A stretch of DNA of 64,000 nucleotides from assembly GCF_000708205.1 (NCBI RefSeq), contig NW_014575559.1, positions 1,130,906 through 1,194,905 of the forward strand, written 5' to 3'. Positions 44,305 through 55,813 of the stretch are shown here, piece after piece. The notes under the pieces were generated by a model, which was given only the letters and a program-made list of their open reading frames with translations, had not been told where the DNA came from and did not search any database. Numbering within the stretch: position 1 is the stretch's first letter; every line of letters starts with the position of its first letter. This DNA comes from Mixia osmundae IAM 14324. Its lineage: Eukaryota > Basidiomycota > Mixiomycetes > Mixiales > Mixiaceae. A program made the translations under genes and the position numbers.

Positions 44305-47031
44305 TCAGCGCAGCGTCGAGCTAGCCCTGCGCACCGTTGAGCGGGTCACGGCCGCCTGTCCAGGCTTCTGAATGGTCTGGAGCGGCTTTCTGGGCAGCGA
44401 TGCGCTGGCTGTGTGCGAGTCGCTGCCTGATCTCCCCATCTTAGATCCGCTCTTGCCTGCGTTCTTACCTGCGTCGAGGATACCGGCATCGATCGTCGCG
44501 CCGCTCTGTGCTGGCTCTTTGCGACGCCACGAATGAGCGCGGGACGATCGAGTTTCGGTCGAGTTGAGATTACGCTGGCGCATAGCACGCAAGGTAGTAT
44601 CCGACTTGGCCGAATTGCACGCATCGGCGCGAGCCCCGCCTACCTTGCTTACAGCAGGATCGCGATAGATGGTGAATGCCTGAGCTATTTTGAAGTCCAT
44701 GGAACAGGGCTTGCTCATCGATGCGACGTGGTTTGGACCGCCCGCGGACGAACGGCTGTTCTCCTTGTTGTCCTCATGCTCGGTAGGCACTTCGAAGCGA
44801 ACTCGCTGGCCGGAAATGTCAGCAGTGCTGTCTGAGGGAACGACTGCCGCCATGCCGGGCTTGAGCATCGATTGCAGCAGGACAAAGTTGTAGGCGATGA
44901 TTTTTTGCTGCTGCTCGTAAAGCTGAATGGCCGCAACGTTCTGCTGCTTACGCAATGCTTCAATTTTGGCCTGCCAGACATCATCTTGATCTTCGCCAGT
45001 CGCAGAGACGACCGAATTGGGCGGCGGAGGTGGCGAAGGAAATGACTTGGCAGTGTTCACCGCATCGCCGTCAGGACCAGCAAATGCGAGTTGTAGGCCA
45101 TCAGCGAGTCTCTGAGCGTATCCGCGCTGCTGTGTCTGGTCACGCTTCACTTCGCGTGCGTGAATCGATTTCTGGACTATCGAAGCCTTGTAGCGAGCCC
45201 GCCCGAGGGCGAAATGCAGACCGCCGCCTTGATATTCAGGATAGACCTTGACATCCGGCAGAATGAGTGCGTCAATGCCTCTATGGACGATTGTCAGCCC
45301 AAAGCGGTCTGGATTCATAACGACCCTTACGATGGACAACGTGCATACGGAAGGTTGCCGGGACCAACAAGAGACGGTATGAGCTTATCCGGGCTGGTAT
45401 AGTGCTTCTCTTCCCGTTTGATAGCGAGCGAAGCGGGCGTGATCAGGATGGAAGACTCGTCGCAGATAGAGCATGACTGATCGAGGATCTCGCTGAGTCC
45501 TGGGCTAGGCGGCACAGCGGACTCGACATTGCTCGAGACCGAAAGCTCGCCAAGTGATGAACGGGTCACATCCGAAGCTTTGTTGACGGACATGACAGCA
45601 ACTGGAACGGGCGAGGCGTAGGGCGATTGAAGGCTTTGTCCTCCGGTAAGCGAAGCAGCCAAAGATGTGAGGAGCGTCTGTTGATCAGGCGCAAAGATAG
45701 GCAGAGCCACGAGCTTGGACTGGTGCTGTGCGCGCTTGGGAGTGGTGGTCGTCTCGCGGAATGTTTCGACGGCTGCCATACGGCTAGTGATATCCAGAGC
45801 GGCGGTACGCAGGTGACTAGTCGAGCGCATGCTACCTGTTGTCTTACGTGTAGCGAGATTCTTGGTGACAGGCAGCTGAGCAACAATATCCTGAAGCTCG
45901 TCAAGCGGAGCGAGCTTTGCTTCAGTGTGAGACGAATACTTTGATCTCGCGCAACTGTCAAACGTGATATAGTCGGAAAGAGAGGACGCCGAGATAGAGG
46001 TAGCGAGTGTGGCGGGTTTGGGGACGAAAGGGGCGGCAGCAGCCGAAAGCGACTTCTTTTCAGACTTGAGCGAGACAGCGGCGGGGAAGCCGACATCAAT
46101 CGAGCTGGGCGAAATTGCATGCGGAATGAGGTCTTCACCCTTTTCGCCTTTGGCAGATGCGGACTGGCTGTCGAGCAATGTAAGGGCGTCGGCGGTGAGG
46201 GGGTGAGGAACGGCCTTTGTCTCGCTCTCATCGATGCCCTGAACGGCCCGGTGATTGATGCTGCCACCGAAAAAGGGAGACACCTCAAGCGGCTTGCCAA
46301 GGCGCTCCGTTGGCGTCGCCTGAACAATGTCAGCACGCTTGAACAGGCTTGCCATCGACGTGGCCGTGAAATCGATTGGACTGAGCGCTGGCAAGACTGG
46401 AAGTGATTGTGCATCGGATGATGGCTCTATAGGCGGTCCTGCGAGCTCGGGAGGATCGCAGGCAGCGGCAGCAAGGCTCGGCTGCGTGGGTGTACGAGAA
46501 CCCGGTGTGAAGGCGTCATCCTGCTCCTTCTCGCATGAGCAAAGTACACAAGGCTCGATAGTAGGAGTCGCTGCACTCTTCTGATGGGGCCCTTTGCATG
46601 TGTGACCAAGGTAGGCGTAGGAGACAGATCCTCACTACCGGGACGATCCTCGGAGATCAGCTTCAGGTCATGCTGACGGGTACGAGGGATAGAGAGCTGA
46701 AGGCGAGTTGTCTTGGGCGACTCTGTGCAGATCATGTCGACGAGTCGCTCCGCTCGATCTTGCGGACGACAAAGGATTCTGGGCGGCGGATGAGGAAGCG
46801 TTCGATGACAGTCGGGCGCGGATGCTGGCGTCTTGCGGTGCGTGGGAATGCTATCGATGTGCTTCTTGCAAGTCGAGTAAAGAAAGCTGATGTCGAAGAA
46901 GGCTGACGTCGACTGGTGAAAGAAGCGAGACAACGGAACCCACGAGCGAGGTCAAGCGAGAGGCGTTGTGCGTACGCGTCGAGGTCAGCATCCGACCCAC
47001 ATGTCTTTTCAGTCCGAAGGCGTGAGAACAT
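44305..47031 (-). CDS. Protein of unknown function, 862 aa
   Basis: Exons complement(44305..45325, 45376..46591, 46639..46902, 46944..47031); frame closes over three introns (41, 47 and 50 nt). No domain is recognised. The N-terminus has scattered cysteines (EKTCGSD, YSTCKK, PCVLCSCEK); the middle is Ser/Pro/Thr-rich and disordered; a compact block MNPDRFGLTIVHRGID begins the last exon, which also holds a predicted helix (QAKIEALRKQQNVAAIQLYEQ) and a basic Ser-rich tail. The composition fits a regulatory or cell-cycle protein. Its ATG is only 27 bp past the stop of the upstream J-protein gene, on the same strand. Confidence 0.62.
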
Positions 47032-47058
47032 AGAGTGCAACGCGTGCCCCACAACAGC

Positions 47059-48655
47059 CTACATGGTGTAGACGACGTTGTATCCAGCAGCACGGAGCTT
47101 CTGACAGTGAAGCGAGCGCTCTTGCTGCATCTTCCGTATCTTCGCCCAGTCTGCTCCAATGCCAAAGAGACCCTTCTCACGCTGGATACGCTCCGTACGG
47201 TCTTCCATCTCGCGTTGACATCGTACTTGAAGCATGTGTATGTAGTTTTCTTCAATGGTCTCTTCGAAGCGTCGCAAGTTGCTTGGGACCCGCAACTTTT
47301 CTGCGCCTTTGGCGGAAGAGCTCATAGACCGCGTCAGAATCGGTAGTGTCGAGATAAGTTGCTTCTGAAGCATTTCGTTCCGATGGCTGACCGGTAAGGC
47401 GGTACCGTCGGTCTGCTCCGGCATATTGAAAGGCAGCAAGTCTGGATTCTGCTCGAGAATGGCACTGTAAATCGGATGTACAGCAAATTGGGTCGGATTG
47501 ACGCAATAAGTATAATGACTCCGGGTCGTCTCTAGACAGGCTGTATGGTAGCTGGACGGCTCAAAGGCGTAGCTGGGGTTCGGTGGCGGCTGGGTGGTAA
47601 AGAGGCTCGGTAGCTGAGTGAGCAAGGAGAACAAGCCGAGCAGGATGAGCGGCAAGAGCTGTAGCCACGCCGGCGTTGGCACATGCTCTTCTTGCTGCTG
47701 TTGCCCACCTGCGCGCTGGGCCCTCCGAGGCATGCCACCGGTCGAGAAAGTCTGCATGCCCGGTCCAAAGAACATGGGAGAGCCGCCGCCGAAGCGAACG
47801 CCCGTGCCACCGAAACCTGATTGTGCGCCCCCGAAGAACATATTGAAGAGCTGCAGACCACCCCCATCAGCGGCAGAGCCGACGGAGCATTCGAGCGACG
47901 TACATCCTCCGCATTGATCTCATCACCAAATCCGTTGGCTGACCGCGCGCCTGCAAAGCGAGTGCCAGCGGAAGCAGCAGCGGCTCTCGAGGATCGATCA
48001 TCCGGATCGGCACCGCACTGGTCGAACATCCTCCGCTTGTCCTTATCTGACAAAATCTGGAAGGCCTTGCCGACCGACTTGAATGCTTCGTCTGCGCCCG
48101 GGCAGCCGTTCTTGTCGGGATGCAGGCCGAGTGCGAGACGACGATAGGCTTTCTTGATGTCTGTATCTGTACAGGCCTTGTCGAGCGCGAGTATGTCATA
48201 GTACGCTGCCGGCTTGCACATTCTCACTCGTTTGACGAGAGCAGCTTGCTCGGCCGTGTACTCCCGCTGTTCTTCTTTGGCTTTCCCCTTTGCAGTTGCC
48301 GATGAAGGAGAAGCAGATTGAGCGGCACGATGCTTGAGACCCTGACCCGAAGGATGCGTCTCTGCCGACGAAGTGGACGCACTTGCGCCCTCTGACTGAG
48401 CGTGACCGTTCATGCCTGCTGCACCCGAGCCGGCCGCCATGCTGGTCTGTACAAGCTTCTCCAAGGCATCTGCGCTCGGCAAGGGGTACAGCGCCTGTGA
48501 CTTCTTGATGAAGCGCAAGGCAGCATCGTACTTGCCGTTGGCCAGGTGCTGTCATCGTTTTGACATTGAGCCTGTTGTGCGAGACGAGAAGATGACTCGC
48601 TCACTCGTTCGGCCACAGCCAGGCTCCGCTGAGCCTCGTCTCTGTTGTGCTCCAT
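47059..48655 (-). CDS. ER membrane J-protein (DNAJB12/14, Hlj1-like), 495 aa
   Basis: Exons complement(47059..47850, 47904..48548, 48605..48655); frame closes. The N-terminus (EAQRSLAVAE..., ANGKYDAALRFIKKSQALYP) is the helical region found in DNAJB12-type proteins. The J-domain includes AAYYDILALDKACTDTDIKKAYRRLALGLHPDKN with the HPD motif, followed by a Gly/Phe-rich stretch, one membrane span (LPLILLGLFSLLTQLPSLF) and the DUF1977-like C-terminal region. Such proteins recruit Hsp70 to the cytosolic face of the ER for membrane-protein quality control. The stop is 27 bp before the next gene. Confidence 0.9.
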
Positions 48656-48874
48656 GACTCAGCCGTGAGCAGGGCTCCGAGCTTAGCGCAAACGCTCGGG
48701 TGGGTGACGAGACGAGACAACGCGCGCCGACGGTGTGCCGTGCCATCGGCTTGACTTGCAGGCTCATGCTCATAGTCAAGACCGAGTCAGTAGAGGCAAG
48801 CCGTGGACGCTACAGATGCATGCATTGTCTATACGGTTTCTTCTTCCCTGCTCCTTCGTGGTGATGATCATGCA

Positions 48875-49447
48875 TCAGCGTCGTAGGGGGTTGGCACTTT
48901 GATCAATCAGCTGGGGTTGGCCGTCTTCAGGTAGCGTGTTGCTCGAGATCGTCTCGTTCTGGACAGATCTCGAGCCCGGGCCCGACTGGAACTTGTCAAC
49001 CGAACCAGGGTTGGCAGCTGCGATGTCCTCTGCTTTCTCTTGTGGTCCACCACGTCCTGCCCAGGTTGCGTCACTGATGATGACACACGATCGCAGCAGG
49101 CGCAAAAATACCTTCAAACGTAGTGGACTGGCTGCCTATGCCATCGCCGCCTTCCTCGGCAGGGATGAGCTGGCTGCTCGTGCCACCGCCCGTCTGACCA
49201 GTCCGGCCGACCGATGTTTGCGGTATGCCATCTGTGGTGGGGAAAGCAGAGAGATCATTGTTGCTCACGTTGGCCTCTTCGCCGTCCGCGGAGAGCTTGT
49301 TGGAAGCTTTTGCTCGCCTTTAACACAGGCCAAAGCAACGGAAAGAAAGAGCTGCGACTCACGAACAATGTTGGATCGATCGTTGAGCTGTGCCTCACTC
49401 TGTGCGATGATGTCGGCATCTGACTTGCCTTCGAACCCGGATGCCAT
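48875..49447 (-). CDS. Small hydrophilic protein of unknown function, 153 aa
   Basis: Exons complement(48875..49056, 49112..49306, 49363..49447); frame closes. Rich in Gly, Ser, Gln, Thr and Asp with no hydrophobic core or signal peptide, so probably disordered and cytosolic. No domain recognised; the composition (GGTSSQL, GGDGIGSQ repeats) recalls hydrophilin- or stress-type proteins but that is a guess. A 220-codon open frame on the other strand overlaps it; the intron pattern supports the minus strand. Confidence 0.65.
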
Positions 49448-49653
49448 ACTGTGTCGTGTGCTTATATACTCGTGCAGTCGGCGAACTTCCCGGTGCGCTC
49501 GAGCTCGAAGATCGATGACGCAACGCAACGCGCGCGACTGTTCGACTGTTCGACATTGTGCTCCTCGCTGTTTAAGCTCGCGTCTTCCTCGTTAAGCCCG
49601 CTACAGACGCCCTTTGTTCCTCAATCGACGTAAGGATCGAGTGTAGCGAGACC

Positions 49654-50924
49654 ATGTCAGACGACGAAGGCACATCTCGCAAGTCAGGTGCCTATCGCAT
49701 CGAGGCAAGCCTTTCGCCTCATCTAGCCCTTCTACCTTGCTAGCCCGTCTGCGCTCTGCGCTAGCCGCTCCAGCTGCAAACGCACACAGTGGACTGCCAT
49801 CTCATGCTCTTTGCTTGGTCCGCAGCAGTAGCCTGGACGGTGCTGACGGTGTGTACCCTTAACAGTACGCGGCGCGTGGTCAGGCCAATTGCAACGGTAC
49901 GTCGCCCTCTGGGCCGGCAGGCCGGCATGCCGAGCAGCGCTGACTTGTGCATTCGGTGTGCAGGCAATAAATGGTGCAAAGAAGGGCCTGAGCCAAAGAT
50001 TGCAAAGGGTGGCCTGCGAGTTGGCGCTTGGGTCAAATTCAGAGAGCATGGCTCTGTACGCCGCTTCCATACTGCGTCTCACTATCAAGGAGGACTGAGA
50101 CCCATCTGCCTAGTTCAAGTGGCGCCATTGGGGCTGTGTCACGCCCAAGGTGATCAGCAATCTCAAGACGGCATTTGAGGATCCTGCCGAGCTTGACGGC
50201 TACGAGGACCTCCGCCCCGAGGATCAGACTCGCATCAAAGATGCCTACGATCAGGGCCACAGTGAGTCCTTCCGTACTGCTACAACCTATGCGCATCTGC
50301 TGATTGCCCAGCCACGCAGTTGCTCCGGAGGACGTCAATCCCAACTCACTTTCTCGCGAGCCCCCGCCTGCCGAGTCAGGCGAGGAAGGCGCAGATGAGA
50401 AGCCTTCCCCCAAGAAGAAGGTCAGCTGGCCGCGGTCTGTCAGACTACCGCGTACTGACAGAAATGCGATCGTACAGACTGCGACGAAGCGCAAAGCAAA
50501 GAAAGAGGAGGAGGATGATGATGCCGACGGTCAGGTAGTCGAAAAGCCAAAGAAGAAGCGTCGCACCAAGAAGGAGATGGCTGCAGCGGCCGAAGAGACT
50601 GCTGCTGCTGCGCTCGAGGCAAAGCAAGGCGATGATGCCGAAGAGAAGCCGAAGCTTGAACAAGCCAATGGCGGTAAAGCTGACGAAGAAGCCAACGTCA
50701 CCACAGAGACTATTCTGCCCATCGAAGACGAAGCTGTCGATGACGAAGTAGCCAAGCCGGACGCCACTACTGCCGAGACAGCTAGCGAGGTCCCGATGAG
50801 CAAACCGAGCGGCAAGCTCGTCAGACGAAGCTCTCGCAGTAAGACAGAGACGCCGGCGCCGGAGAACGAGACCATCGAGGTGAAACCAAAAGTCAAGGGT
50901 CGCGCCACAAGGAAGAAGAAGTAG
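49654..50924 (+). CDS. PARP-type zinc finger protein, 289 aa
   Basis: Exons 49654..49704, 49866..49896, 49964..50055, 50114..50261, 50320..50420, 50478..50924; frame closes. One zf-PARP domain: YRIEYAARGQANCNG with CxGxxxC spacing as in other fungal proteins, KGGLRVGAWVKFREHGS and KWRHWGCVTPK giving the His and Cys ligands. Then a Lys/Glu/Asp-rich low-complexity tail ends in RATRKKK (nuclear-localisation-like). No PARP catalytic domain is present, so it is a DNA-nick-binding partner rather than an enzyme. The first intron (161 nt) is GC-AG (GAG|GCAAGC). The last intron is stop-free, 57 nt. Confidence 0.85.
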
Positions 50925-51212
50925 GTTTCGCTTGCTCGCGAGGCCCAATCTGCGCTGCTATCAAACAAGAGTCTTGTACCATTCCGCCACACGCTGTTGT
51001 GCTATCAGATGCTACATGATTATTGCCCTCCTGATCGTCACTGCTGTCGAACGTAGAGCTGCCTGCGCCCTTTGGTGATCTACTGAGCCTGGCGCGGCGC
51101 GACGCGCGACATGCGGCGACGTCCGACACGCGATGATCATGACATGTCACAAGCCTCGACTCTAGCTGGCGGCCTGATGAACTTGCTTTCCAGGCGCTAG
51201 TCCGTGGCCAGA

Positions 51213-53378
51213 ATGCCCCCTCGTGGCAGGCCTAAGAAGCCACGCATCACGCCGGCAGATGCAGAGAATGCTCGACAAGCTCGCTTGGCAGAATATCAGG
51301 GCATACTCGCTCAATCCGGGCAGCCTGAACCATCAATGCCTGGCCAGTTCCCCGACGATGGGCAGACATCGATGAGTGCAGACTCGAGTGACGAGGCATA
51401 CTTTGCGAGACTGTACGCTGGCTCAATCTACCATGCACCTACCTTTAAATACGACCTCGGCAAGTCGAGACACATCGCAGCCCGACCGGTGCCTCAGCAT
51501 GTACCTGATAAGGCCGAGAGGATACAGGCATACCTCGCCCAGCTACACGCCAGCCGGATGGAAGCAGCGCCACCCACTAAGATCAGACGAATCGACAGCG
51601 GTCCTGCTGTTCCTTCAGACTTTCCGCGCGCTCGACCCAAGCCTGCCGCCGGCTTATCGTCCCATCCACAGCAGACTGCACACGAAACTTCGGAACCGAA
51701 GAGGGTGTCAGAGTCACTTGCCGGGGCAGATTACAATGTTCGATTGGAACACCTTCGTCAGCAGGCAAAGGCGTCTGTCAGACCCATCCCCAGCGTCGAG
51801 CCTGTCGAATCTGCACCGTTCCCAGCTTCAACGAGCCATGGTGGCGCAGTTCAACCAACGCACGAGACAGCGCGCGCACGAGAGCAGGCTAGACTGCAGA
51901 GAGCGCAAGCGCGCGCTCAAGCTCTTGGCCTCGTCGAGCCTGCTATCGCTACAGCCAACATCCCGTCCGCAAGCACGTCTACCAATGTCGCCCATCGGCA
52001 CCTTGAGAATGCTTTCCATCCGAGTCTGGGCATTTACTTCCGGAAGAGCGCGGTCAGACCGACATTCAACGCTTTCCATCGCACAACAGAGGATGCGCTG
52101 TCACTCCAGGACATCATCGGACCCAAAGATCGCATCGAGAAGCTCGTCATGTCTTCATACGCGACCGATCTCGATTGGCTCGTAGCCCATGTCTTGCCGC
52201 CTGAATTGGGCAAGCAAGTCCTTTTGGCCTTGCCCGGGCCGGCAGATGCGCCGATCGTATGAATCCGCACCATTTGCTTGCCACTGCTGATATCTCAGAG
52301 CAGACGTCTTTTGTGCCGAATCATCCGCACATCAAGCTGCACTGCCCTCCAGTCTGCCGAACGTCTGGCGCCATGCATATCAAGCTCATCCTCGTGCGTT
52401 TGCTGGAGCATGCCCGCGCGTGCCCGCCCGTTTTGCTGAGAACTCCGACAGGTCGTCTACGATGACTTTTGCAGAGTAGCAATACCGACGGCCAATCTTG
52501 TCCCGTATGATTGGCAACAGATCGAGAATGCCGTCTGGATACAAGACTTTCCTCGTCAAGGCAGTTTGGCAAAGCCAACGCGGTTTGCGCAGACGCTCCA
52601 CACGACCCTGCGGCTTCTTTGCATCGAAGAAGACTCACGCAATGCAGTCCTGCCGCTCGATGTCGACTTTTCGGCCGGCATATCAGCTCGCATGATCCTT
52701 AGCACGCCCGGCTCATCCAGTAGCGAGCCTAACGGCCACAAGCTTCTTGGCCAAGCCCTGCAAGACTTGCATCTTCTGCCCGCTCGTGATCAAGATGTAC
52801 GGCTCGAATGTCAAGGCTCTTCTATAGGCGCACTCAATGACGAATGGCTGCTCGAGTTCTATTCCTCGATCTGCGGCCGTCCGGTCCGCACCATGTTTCC
52901 CAAGGTGCAGACTGCAAACTTTGAACCTCTCCGGACGCTGTTCCGCATCGTCTTTCCGACTCTTCGCAACATCGAAAATACGCATCTTGGCACAGCAGGC
53001 GGCGGGACACTGTTTTGCAATCGATCTACCTGGGAGAATCGCCATTTCCCGAAGGAATGCATGCGCCAATCGACTAGCAAACGAGCTGGCGTTGTCATGC
53101 ACACCAAGATGATCTTGGCACAATTCCGCATGTCTCGGCATGCCCAGTCAGATCGACCACCGGGCTGGCTCTACGTCGGCTCACACAACTTTACGGCTGC
53201 CGCCTGGGGCAAATCGACAGCATCGAGCTTCAAAGTCAGCAATTGCGAGCTTGGTATAGTGATGGCTCTGTCGCCTGGCGAGTTCGACAAGCAAGCCGAC
53301 TTGCTGGTCACTTGGAAGCGGCCCCTCAGACCGTACGGCGGTGATGACGTTCCCTGGTTTCAGCATGAACATCGATGA
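51213..53378 (+). CDS. TDP1: Tyrosyl-DNA phosphodiesterase 1
   Basis: Exons 51213..52256, 52301..52393, 52452..53378; 687 aa, frame closes. Both HKN motifs are present: AMHIKLIL with TANLVPYDW after the intron, and VMHTKMIL with YVGSHNFTAAAWG. These form the phospholipase-D-like active site that removes topoisomerase I from DNA 3' ends. A 300-residue low-complexity Ala/Pro/Gln/Arg-rich N-terminus precedes the catalytic core, as in other Tdp1 proteins. Nuclear location is expected. The intron before the first HKN motif (52257-52300) ends in GAG. Confidence 0.93.
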
Positions 53379-53952
53379 GGAGCCAGCCGAGGATATTGTC
53401 TTTATCTTGCTCTTGTCAGAGCATGTTCAGATGAACGGCCGGTGATCGCGGTATTGCTTGCCTTGTGGCATCAGTCTGCGTCCGTCCGTGAGCACGCATC
53501 TCTCTCGCTTGAGATCCACGCACGCTGGCTCTCTGGTGAGCTCAACTGTTCCATCTGGTCTGACGGTGGCAATCCGTGTGACCTCCTCACTCACTTCTCT
53601 CGTGTCTCTGCGGTCCAGCGTAGGCTGCCTTGTCCTGCGTGCTCGAGCGCTCGAAACGTCAGGTCATCATCCTCGGGTAGATGCAATCACAGCCGGCGTA
53701 CATGAGAAAGACTCGCCAGAATGACGTACACTCGACTCGAGCTGTGCCGTCGACGTCTCTGACGGGCAAGCATGAGAACTGTGGGATCTTGAGGAATCTC
53801 CTCGGCTCCTCTGTCGTCATCACCTTGGTACTCGGGCCGGCTGTCGTCGCCTTGCACGTTGCGCGTTTGTCGGCTGGCCGAATGTGACTTTCTCTCTGTC
53901 TCTCTCTCTCCTCCTCATTCTCTTCCAACGATCCCACACAGATTCTGCCCAG
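53379..53952. other. Intergenic; may hold the 5' exon of the next gene
   Basis: The tract at 53884-53942 is pyrimidine-rich and looks like the end of an intron (…CCACACAG at 53941), so one or more 5' exons of the downstream F-box gene probably lie here. I cannot define them. Confidence 0.35.
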
Positions 53953-55714
53953 ATGGGGCGAGCAGCCGTCTTGCTTCTGTGTCAGGACAATGCTGCAGCT
54001 CTCGACATACTCGACGAGCTCCTCGCTGATGATCCCTACAATGTTCAAGCACTGTCGCTACGAGTTGACGCCTTCGAGTCACTTGGGGATTCTGAGCGTG
54101 CATTGGAAGACACTCGCCTCTTGGTCTCCCTGCAGCAAGCAGAAGTCGGTTTCTCGCGCTCAACATAGCTCTGAGCTGATGAACGAAACCAAGTACGACT
54201 TTCACAATCCGCCGTCAGAGGAGCCCGTCGAGGTTGAACGACACATCGCCCTCACTGAACACGACGAGGACGGCGAGGCGAACATCGCAGCAATGTTGGC
54301 TGAGCGAGTGCATCACACTATCGCACCAGCGCCACCGTCTGACAGCACCCTAGACTCTGAAGCCGAATGGAAGCCGACTGGACCTGATCTGCTCGCCCTA
54401 CTGCCAGCCGAGTGTCTCTCAATGATTCTACGCCTGGCGATAGACGAAGCCATGTCAATCAAGGAAAGCAACCGCCGTATGGGATCCCTTCTCCTTACCT
54501 GCCGGCGCTTTCACGACATCCTCATGGCAGACACGACTTTCTGGCAGGCACTCAGCTTCGAAGGACTTGACAGACGAGCCAGACAACGCAAAACAGCCTC
54601 ATGGCAGACTCACCTTCGCCATAAAACTCTGCTCCATCTCGACCTAGGCACCCTGCTCGACGCCAATAGCCCGCTGCGAGGCCACAGCCTCTGTACTTTT
54701 GCCGGCAATGCTCTCGCCTCACTCACGTGCGGAGACGTCAAACGGACGAGAGATCTAATATCACACGTAGCACCAACCCTGCTCAGGCTCGAGCTTGAGG
54801 TTGGCCGCATCAGACATTCGCTCGTCGAGTTTCTCAGCTACTTCCCTAATGCTAGAAGAGTGATTCTCAAACACAGCTATAGCCTGGATGCGCATGCACT
54901 CAAGCTGCCTGTTCACAAAGCTGTCAGATCAGATATCCATCCCATCAGAGAGTTAAGCATCACCAACGTCACGCTCGAAAGCGCTTTTGCCGGCGAAGAC
55001 CTCCCTGTGAACGCTGTGTACTTCCAATCGCTCAGGCGTCTGCACCTCAGACTGATCAGAGTAGATCCACTTGCGACTCTGCCCGACTGGCTTCCCCGCG
55101 GCGACGCAGGCATCTTCCAGAACCTGCTCGAGTTGGACATCGATTCAGAGCGGGAGGGAGAAACGGTACGCTACGATCTAGACCTGGCACACCTCGCAAA
55201 TTTGGAGGTCGCTCGAGTCGGTAGACATACGGTGACCAGTCTGCCTGCCACACTCAAGGTGTTCTCGCACCGTCCTGTCAAGAAGCGCAAGCCGCCTCTC
55301 GATTTGCTGGTACAATGTCTAAACCTTGAAGAGATCGACCTGCCCACCGGTAATCTATCGGGTAGTGATCTCGCTCAGCTCCTAGCTAGCGGCAAGATAC
55401 AGCTTAAATGTCTGACGATCGGTCCCAGCACGACTTTTGACGACCACGGAATCGAAGCACTAGCAAAAAGCTGCAAACGGCTATCACGCCTTGTCGTCTC
55501 GGGATGCCGCAAGCTGACCCATCAACCTCTCATCAGCTTAGTTCAGGCCTGTAGAGACAAGTCTGGCAAAGCCTCTCTTGACCTTTGCCTCGACAATTGC
55601 TCGAAACTCGATCCCGAGGCTGTCAGATGGCTCAAAACATCCGTGACAGGCCGTTTCAGCCATACGATAGATCAAAAACAACGTCGCAGAGTACCGTTGC
55701 AGCCGAGCCCGTGA
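53953..55714 (+). CDS. TPR/F-box/LRR protein, Dia2/Pof3 type (SCF subunit)
   Basis: Visible exons 53953..54123 and 54176..55714, at least 569 aa. A TPR-like pair (AAALDILDELLADDPYNVQALSLRVDAFESLGDSERALEDTRLL) precedes an F-box (DLLALLPAECLSMILRLAID) and then leucine-rich repeats (LLHLDLG, LRRLHLRL, LEEIDLPTGNLS, CKRLSRLVVSGCRKL). TPR plus F-box plus LRR in this order is the design of budding-yeast Dia2 and fission-yeast Pof3, SCF adaptors that act in replication and genome stability. The N-terminus is probably incomplete. Confidence 0.8.
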
Positions 55715-55813
55715 TATTTGCCAGCTATTAATGTCCAATGTCCACTCGTTGCATACAACATTTATCCGGGTGGGACCAGCCTCACCCAGCTGTAGCCTAT
55801 CGCTACCGACTGA

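Noticed and set aside
48936-49595. 220-codon plus-strand frame
   Set aside because: The minus-strand three-exon model closes frame with good donors; the plus frame has no recognisable features.
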